Positions 36,822 through 40,857 of a stretch of 40,857 nt of DNA are shown here, in pieces. The stretch spans positions 1-40,857 of the forward strand of contig JADFPP010000026.1 in the NCBI GenBank assembly GCA_022562275.1, in the 5' to 3' direction. Source of the DNA: Bacteroidota bacterium. GTDB lineage: Bacteria > Bacteroidota > Ignavibacteria > Ignavibacteriales > Ignavibacteriaceae. Made by a program: the position numbers and the translations under genes. The stretch's first letter is position 1, and each line of letters begins with the position of its first letter. The notes under the pieces are model-generated. The model was not told where the DNA came from and did not search any database. It saw only the letters and a program-made list of their open reading frames with translations.

Positions 36822-38909
36822 ATGTTTGAAAAAAAACAGAAGCCGCTTAAAAAAGAATTAAATCTGTTCCACGTTTACGCTATTGCAACCGGCACAACCT
36901 TAAGTGCTGGTTTTTTTCTTCTGCCGGGATTAGCTGCTGTTGAAGCCGGCCCCGCTGTTCCCCTCGTATATCTTATTGCTGTAATCCCATTGGTACCTGC
37001 AATGTTTTCCATAATTGAATTGGCAACTGCAATGCCAAGAGCCGGCGGTGTTTATTATTTTTTAGATAGAACAATGGGACCAATGGTCGGAACAGTGGGT
37101 GGATTTGGTACTTGGTCTGCGCTGGTTTTAAAAGTTGCATTTGCTCTTATTGGAATGGGTGCGTATATAAAATTATTTTTCCCGTCAGTTCAGATTGTTC
37201 CGGTTGCTGTAATGATTGCACTTGTGCTTGGATTTCTTAGTTTATTTGGTTCAAAGAAGACCGGGAGACTACAGGTTATTTTAGTATCGGTACTTCTTTT
37301 TTGTTTGCTGATATTTATTGGCGGTGGTTTGCCGCAAATAAACGTAGCCCACTTCGATAATTTTTTATCATCCGAATGGTCATCAATTTTATCTGCTTCA
37401 GGATTAGTTTATATAAGCTATGTGGGATTAACAAACGTTGCAAGCTTATCCGAAGAAATTAAAAATCCCGAACGTAATTTACCATTAGGAATATTTTTAG
37501 CACTTGGTACCGCACTAATTATTTACGTATTAGGTACGATGGTAATGACGGGAGTAATTCCTTTGGAAAGATTTGTGGGTGATTTAACTCCTGTAGCAAC
37601 TGCCGGTGAATATTTATTCGGCAAAGTTGGATCAATCTTTTTCTCAATTGCAGCTCTTTTCGCATTCATCGCTGTTGCAAACGGCGGGATGCTAAGTGCA
37701 TCGAGATATCCCCTTGCTCTTAGCCGCGATCATCTTCTTCCGCGCTATTTTTTGAAGATGAGCAAGTGGAGCACACCGATTTTTGCAATTATGGTTACTG
37801 TAGGAACTATAGTTGTAATTCTTTTACTTTTAGATCCCACCGGCATTGCCAAGCTTGCAAGTGCATTTCAGTTGATGGTTTTTGCGCTTATCTGTTTAGC
37901 AGTTATAATTATTAGAGAAAGTAAAATTGAAGCGTACGATCCCAGTTTTAAATCGCCGTTATACCCGTGGATGCAAATATTAGGAGTTGTGCTGCCATTC
38001 TTCTTAATTGTTGAGATGGGCTTAATGCCGTTATTGTTCAGTCTTGGACTGATGACTGTTGGTATTGCATGGTATTGGTTTTACGGCAGAAGCAGGGTTG
38101 TGCGTACAGGAGCTATCTATCACTTATTTGAACGAATGGGAAAATTACGTTATGATGGTTTGGATACGGAATTACGCGGGATACTAAAAGAAAAAGGATT
38201 AAGAGAAGCCGATCCTTTTGATGAAATTGTTACACGAAGTTTTGTAATTGATCTTGATGATAAAAAAAACTTTGAGGATGTTGTTTTAAGTGCATCATTC
38301 TGGATATCAAAACTTGTAGATAAATCAGCATCGGATATTGAAAAATTATTTTTGGAGGGAACAAGAATGGGAGCAACTCCCGTTACTCACGGAATCGCTC
38401 TGCCGCATTTAAGATTGAGCGGTTTGATGCAAGCTGAAATGGTGATAGTGCGCGGTAGAAAAGGAATACATATAAAATTTAAAGATCCGTTAACAAATTT
38501 TGAAGAAGCTGAACAGGATGTTCATGCAATATTCTTTTTGGTCAGCCCTAAAAAGGATCCTACACAGCATTTAAGAATATTAGCACAAATTGCCGGAAGA
38601 GTTGAGGAAGAAACATTTGAATCCGAATGGCGTGATGCAAAGGATGAACAGGAAATAAAGGAAGCACTTCTGCACGAAGACCGTTGTCTCTCCATTATTG
38701 TAAGTAAAAAAACAGCAGCTTCTGATCTGATTAATAAAGCATTAAAAGATATCCGTTTCCCGGATGGTTGTTTGGTAGCAATGCTGCGAAGAAAGGGACA
38801 AACAATTATTCCAAAGGGTAGCACAGTAATTTTGGAAGGCGATAGATTAACAATCATAGGCGATCCGAAAAGTATGGCTGAGATTAAAAAGGAATTTGAA
38901 GGAGTTTAA
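36822..38909 (+). CDS. Amino-acid permease (APC) fused to PTS EIIA and RCK_C/TrkA-C domains
   Basis: 695 residues in three parts. Residues about 15-425 are an APC-superfamily transporter with 12 helices (YAIATGTTLSAGFFLLPGLA, AMPRAGGVYYFLDRTMGP, YISYVGLTNVASLSEEIKNPERNLP). Residues about 470-610 resemble a fructose-type EIIA domain, with THGIALPH (His523 and His529, the latter in the phosphorylated position) and PTQHLRILAQIAG. Residues about 625-690 are RCK_C/TrkA-C-like (LVAMLRRKGQTIIPKGSTVILEGDRLTIIGDP), a ligand-sensing gate. It probably imports an amino acid or amine under phosphorylation or ligand control; substrate unknown. Confidence 0.88.
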   Translation: MFEKKQKPLKKELNLFHVYAIATGTTLSAGFFLLPGLAAVEAGPAVPLVYLIAVIPLVPAMFSIIELATAMPRAGGVYYFLDRTMGPMVGTVGGFGTWSALVLKVAFALIGMGAYIKLFFPSVQIVPVAVMIALVLGFLSLFGSKKTGRLQVILVSVLLFCLLIFIGGGLPQINVAHFDNFLSSEWSSILSASGLVYISYVGLTNVASLSEEIKNPERNLPLGIFLALGTALIIYVLGTMVMTGVIPLERFVGDLTPVATAGEYLFGKVGSIFFSIAALFAFIAVANGGMLSASRYPLALSRDHLLPRYFLKMSKWSTPIFAIMVTVGTIVVILLLLDPTGIAKLASAFQLMVFALICLAVIIIRESKIEAYDPSFKSPLYPWMQILGVVLPFFLIVEMGLMPLLFSLGLMTVGIAWYWFYGRSRVVRTGAIYHLFERMGKLRYDGLDTELRGILKEKGLREADPFDEIVTRSFVIDLDDKKNFEDVVLSASFWISKLVDKSASDIEKLFLEGTRMGATPVTHGIALPHLRLSGLMQAEMVIVRGRKGIHIKFKDPLTNFEEAEQDVHAIFFLVSPKKDPTQHLRILAQIAGRVEEETFESEWRDAKDEQEIKEALLHEDRCLSIIVSKKTAASDLINKALKDIRFPDGCLVAMLRRKGQTIIPKGSTVILEGDRLTIIGDPKSMAEIKKEFEGV

Positions 38910-39109
38910 TTTATAATTATTTGTAATTCTAAGAACAATAAAAGCACTCAACAAACTTTCAGCTCGTTTACTCTCCCTACCCGATTCAAATCTTACTATC
39001 TGACGGAAGCCGAATTTAAAAGAATTATTTAAAACACAAATTTTAATAAATTATAGTATTGTAATTCAGAAGACAAAGAGAATCGTTCAATAAGTTTAAT
39101 CTGCATAAT

Positions 39110-40234
39110 ATGATTTACATAATTTTATTTGGTGCCGTGCTATTCTTAGCATTCAGTAATGGTGCAAATGATAATTTTAAAGGTGTTGCCACATTATTTG
39201 GCAGCTCCACTACCGATTACCGCAAGGCAATAAATTGGGCAACTATTACAACTTTGCTGGGATCGATTTCTTCTGTACTTCTTGCAGGAGCTTTGGTTCA
39301 GAATTTTTCCGGCAAAGGATTAGTTCCGGATGATCTTGTGTTATCACCCGATTTTGCTATTTCAATTGCACTTGGCGCTGCTATAACAGTGTATATAGCA
39401 ACTAAAATTGGTATGCCGATATCTACTACACACAGTTTGGTTGGGGCGCTGGCAGGAAGCGGAGTTATGGCAGTTGGCTTATCTTTTAACTTTGAAAGAC
39501 TGGGCAGCACATTTCTGATTCCATTGATCTTAAGCCCACTAATGGCTGCAGTATTAAGTCTAATTGCATATTTTATATTCAAAAAAAGCAGACTTGCTTT
39601 AGGCGTTACTAAAGAAACTTGTTTATGTATAGAAAACGAATTAAAACCGGTTGTAGAAATTTTAAATGATGACGGAAGCATTAGTCTTAACAGAGCTGAT
39701 GGGAAAACAAAGTTGACAATATCAAATTACAATGATTGCGTGGAAGTTTATAGAGGTAATATTTTCGGGATAAGTGCACAAAAAGCTTTAGATGCTGCTC
39801 ACTTTTTAAGTTCCGGTGTGGTAAGTTTTGCACGGGGCTTGAATGATACGCCTAAAATTGTTGGACTGCTATTGGTGATAAGTGTCATAGATATTGAATG
39901 GGGAATGTTAGCCGTTGGAATTTTAATGGCAGTTGGCGGATTGCTCAAAGCAAAAAAAGTAGGTCATGTTATAAGCAAAGATATTACACCAATGAATTCC
40001 GGTCAGGGATTTACTGCAAACCTGATTACAGGATTGTTGGTAACCACCGCCAGTATCCATGGATTACCCGTTTCAACCACTCACGTTTCTGTTGGTTCAA
40101 TATTCGGAATAGGAACTGCGACCGGGCAGATGAAAATTAAAACTGTAACTCAAATAATACTCTCGTGGGTTTTAACATTGCCTGTGGCAGCCCTCTTTAG
40201 TGCCGGCGTCTTTCTGATATTACAGCAGATATAG
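39110..40234 (+). CDS. PiT family inorganic phosphate transporter
   Basis: 374 residues, about ten membrane helices. It has the two inverted PD001131-like signatures: LAFSNGANDNFKGVATLFG at 14-32 with GMPISTTHSLVGALAGSG, and later ARGLNDTPKIVGLLL with GLPVSTTHVSVGSIFGIG. A soluble loop (about 160-215) separates the halves. It is a low-affinity phosphate symporter driven by protons or sodium. It is 200 bases after the permease fusion, likely with its own promoter, and no phoU-like gene is adjacent. Confidence 0.94.
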   Translation: MIYIILFGAVLFLAFSNGANDNFKGVATLFGSSTTDYRKAINWATITTLLGSISSVLLAGALVQNFSGKGLVPDDLVLSPDFAISIALGAAITVYIATKIGMPISTTHSLVGALAGSGVMAVGLSFNFERLGSTFLIPLILSPLMAAVLSLIAYFIFKKSRLALGVTKETCLCIENELKPVVEILNDDGSISLNRADGKTKLTISNYNDCVEVYRGNIFGISAQKALDAAHFLSSGVVSFARGLNDTPKIVGLLLVISVIDIEWGMLAVGILMAVGGLLKAKKVGHVISKDITPMNSGQGFTANLITGLLVTTASIHGLPVSTTHVSVGSIFGIGTATGQMKIKTVTQIILSWVLTLPVAALFSAGVFLILQQI

Positions 40235-40434
40235 TTTTAATTATTTTAATGAGGAAATATTAAGAACGCCTAATAAAAATGAAACTTACGGTAACTACGG
40301 TATAAATTTTCAAAATGGAAAAATTTTATTTTTAAATAAATTATTGAGTAACCTAAACTCCCAACAGACAAGTTATAAGCATTACTAAAAATATTTCCAT
40401 TCAAATGGAAGGAAATCTTATTGAGTAGCTTGGA

Positions 40435-40500
40435 CCTGTCTACCTCCGGCTAAGCCGGATTACGACGAGGCAGGCAGGATCCCGATTTTCATCGGGATTT
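40435..40500. repeat. Composite palindromic repeat
   Basis: Three nested or adjacent hairpins: an outer, imperfect CCTGTCTACCTC with GAGGCAGGCAGG; an inner, perfect TCCGGCT-A-AGCCGGA (40445-40459); and ATCCCGAT-TTTC-ATCGGGAT (40479-40498). Text of this type is dispersed through Bacteroidota intergenic regions (recalled). Upstream, 40235-40434 holds only AT-rich DNA with a small TTCCATT/AATGGAA hairpin near 40395. Confidence 0.6.
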
Positions 40501-40551
40501 CGTCACTTCGTTCCTCAACTTAAGACCAACTACTATCCTAATTACTATTTA

Positions 40552-40590
40552 AAACAAAAAACCCTCACAAAAGTGAGGGAATTTTTTGTT
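40552..40590. terminator. Bidirectional hairpin terminator
   Basis: A perfect 7-bp stem CCCTCAC/GTGAGGG (40562-40579) with a 4-base loop. A-rich DNA on the left and aattttttg on the right give T-tracts in both directions. On the minus strand it follows the tRNA-like remnant, as would a tRNA terminator. Confidence 0.8.
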
Positions 40591-40592
40591 TA

Positions 40593-40632
40593 GTAGCGGG
40601 GACAGTCCGCCGCGGCGGATTGAACCTGCAAC
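40593..40632 (-). pseudogene. tRNA 3'-end remnant split by a 14-base palindrome
   Basis: On the minus strand: GTTGCAGGTTCAA (40620-40632), then TCCGCCGCGGCGGA (40606-40619, a perfect palindrome), then CTGTCCCCGCTAC (40593-40605). Removing the palindrome restores the T-arm and acceptor 3' half of a tRNA ending CTGTCCCCGCTAC, with GGTTCAA as the T-loop side. The 5' half is not in place, so this is a fragment, not a working tRNA. Confidence 0.65.
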
Positions 40633-40633
40633 T

Positions 40634-40771
40634 CTATTTCTCTAAAATCTTCTTCAAATATTCCCTGCCAACTCCCGTCTTAAGCCACCTCTCCCGTTTG
40701 AGGGCTTCAGTTTTATTATCAAACTCTTCAGGCTCTATTCTAAATGCCGTGTGATTTAAATATATTGTAAC
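40634..40771 (-). pseudogene. GIY-YIG endonuclease family remnant, C-terminal part
   Basis: 45 sense codons plus a TAG on the minus strand. The text TAFRIEPEEFDNKTEALKR, ERWLKTGVGREYLKKILEK matches the C-terminal end of small UvrC-like GIY-YIG nucleases, in which the Glu after EAL/KRE lies in the active site. The catalytic GIY and YIG strands are absent: an in-frame stop at 40772-40774 precedes the piece and no start codon is well placed. It ends two bases before the tRNA-like remnant. Confidence 0.65.
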
Positions 40772-40857
40772 TTAGAAATCATTTCTTGATTAAGTTGAGA
40801 TTTAAAAGTTCTTTTTACAGGACATCTATACGTTCTTGTTGAAAAATTCTCAATGAA
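40756..40857 (-). CDS. Possible C-terminal end of an unknown gene (runs off the window)
   Basis: A minus-strand frame open from the window edge to TAA at 40756-40758. The 33 residues read FIENFSTRTYRCPVKRTF and SQLNQEMISKLQYI: plausible protein sequence, but too short to recognise. It overlaps the GIY-YIG remnant by 16 bases in another frame, so it may be chance or part of the same decayed region. Confidence 0.3.
   Translation of the reverse strand, partial: FIENFSTRTYRCPVKRTFKSQLNQEMISKLQYI

Noticed and set aside
36622-36861. 79-codon frame before the permease fusion
   Set aside because: It overlaps the permease start, has no ribosome site and reads as AT-rich noise.
38910-39109. Possible regulatory or RNA element before the phosphate transporter
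   Set aside because: The 200 bases are AT-rich with no clear hairpin, riboswitch-like pattern or frame; I cannot identify a PHO-type box.

Overview
The window is a low-GC bacterial chromosome segment with tightly packed, mostly single-copy housekeeping genes. It has the flavour of the Bacteroidota/Chlorobiota group, most likely an Ignavibacteria-type organism. The strongest clue is the type IX secretion sorting domain at about 5600-5866, with its ANYPNPFNP motif and a GEVASLV/LPSGIYFYR core, which is very characteristic of that lineage. Supporting clues are the Bacteroidota-style alternative GlmU (7991-9244), weak or absent Shine-Dalgarno sequences, frequent TTG/GTG starts, and hairpin-forming intergenic repeats of a kind common in these genomes. 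I saw no intact tRNA, rRNA, insertion sequence or CRISPR array.

Layout. 1-5866: three tandem paralogues of a secreted domain. The third is the N-terminal part of a large secreted metallopeptidase/beta-helix protein with a type IX sorting domain, and this gene is cut in two by a single in-frame TAA at 4331. 6000-7279: an ECF sigma factor with a probable membrane anti-sigma partner. 7375-7635: ribosomal protein L31 type B with its own terminator. 7991-14399: an operon of alternative GlmU, RsmB, RodZ-like protein, LigA, an unknown protein and a STAS-domain protein, closed by a terminator. 14536-18810: two sodium:solute symporters flanking a convergent TPR protein. 18818-27560: a compact run of HAD phosphatase, PgpH-type c-di-AMP phosphodiesterase, Xer recombinase, site-2-protease homologue, lipoprotein, MsbA-like ABC exporter and O-antigen-ligase-like protein.

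27724-40234: a small outer-membrane-like protein; a second, canonical GlmU-type uridylyltransferase with a possible -1 frameshift extension; rpsT; queE-queD; a small unknown gene between palindromes; uvrB with an OB-fold/CcmE-like gene upstream; a DUF423 protein; a methyltransferase and a YitT protein; RlpA; a three-domain amino-acid permease-EIIA-RCK fusion; and a PiT phosphate transporter. 40235-40857: an intergenic mosaic of palindromic repeats, a tRNA 3'-end remnant split by a palindrome, and the C-terminal remnant of a GIY-YIG nuclease gene.

How they work together. Much of the set serves the envelope: UDP-GlcNAc synthesis (two GlmU-like genes), cell shape (RodZ, RlpA), glycolipid export and ligation (MsbA-like, ligase-like) and a type IX-secreted product. 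The rest is genome maintenance (LigA, UvrB, Xer), translation (RsmB, L31, S20, queuosine genes) and transport. The least conventional parts are the 5' tandem paralogue/protease locus, the A AAA AAC stop-adjacent frameshift site at 29233, and the tRNA/GIY-YIG mosaic at the 3' end.
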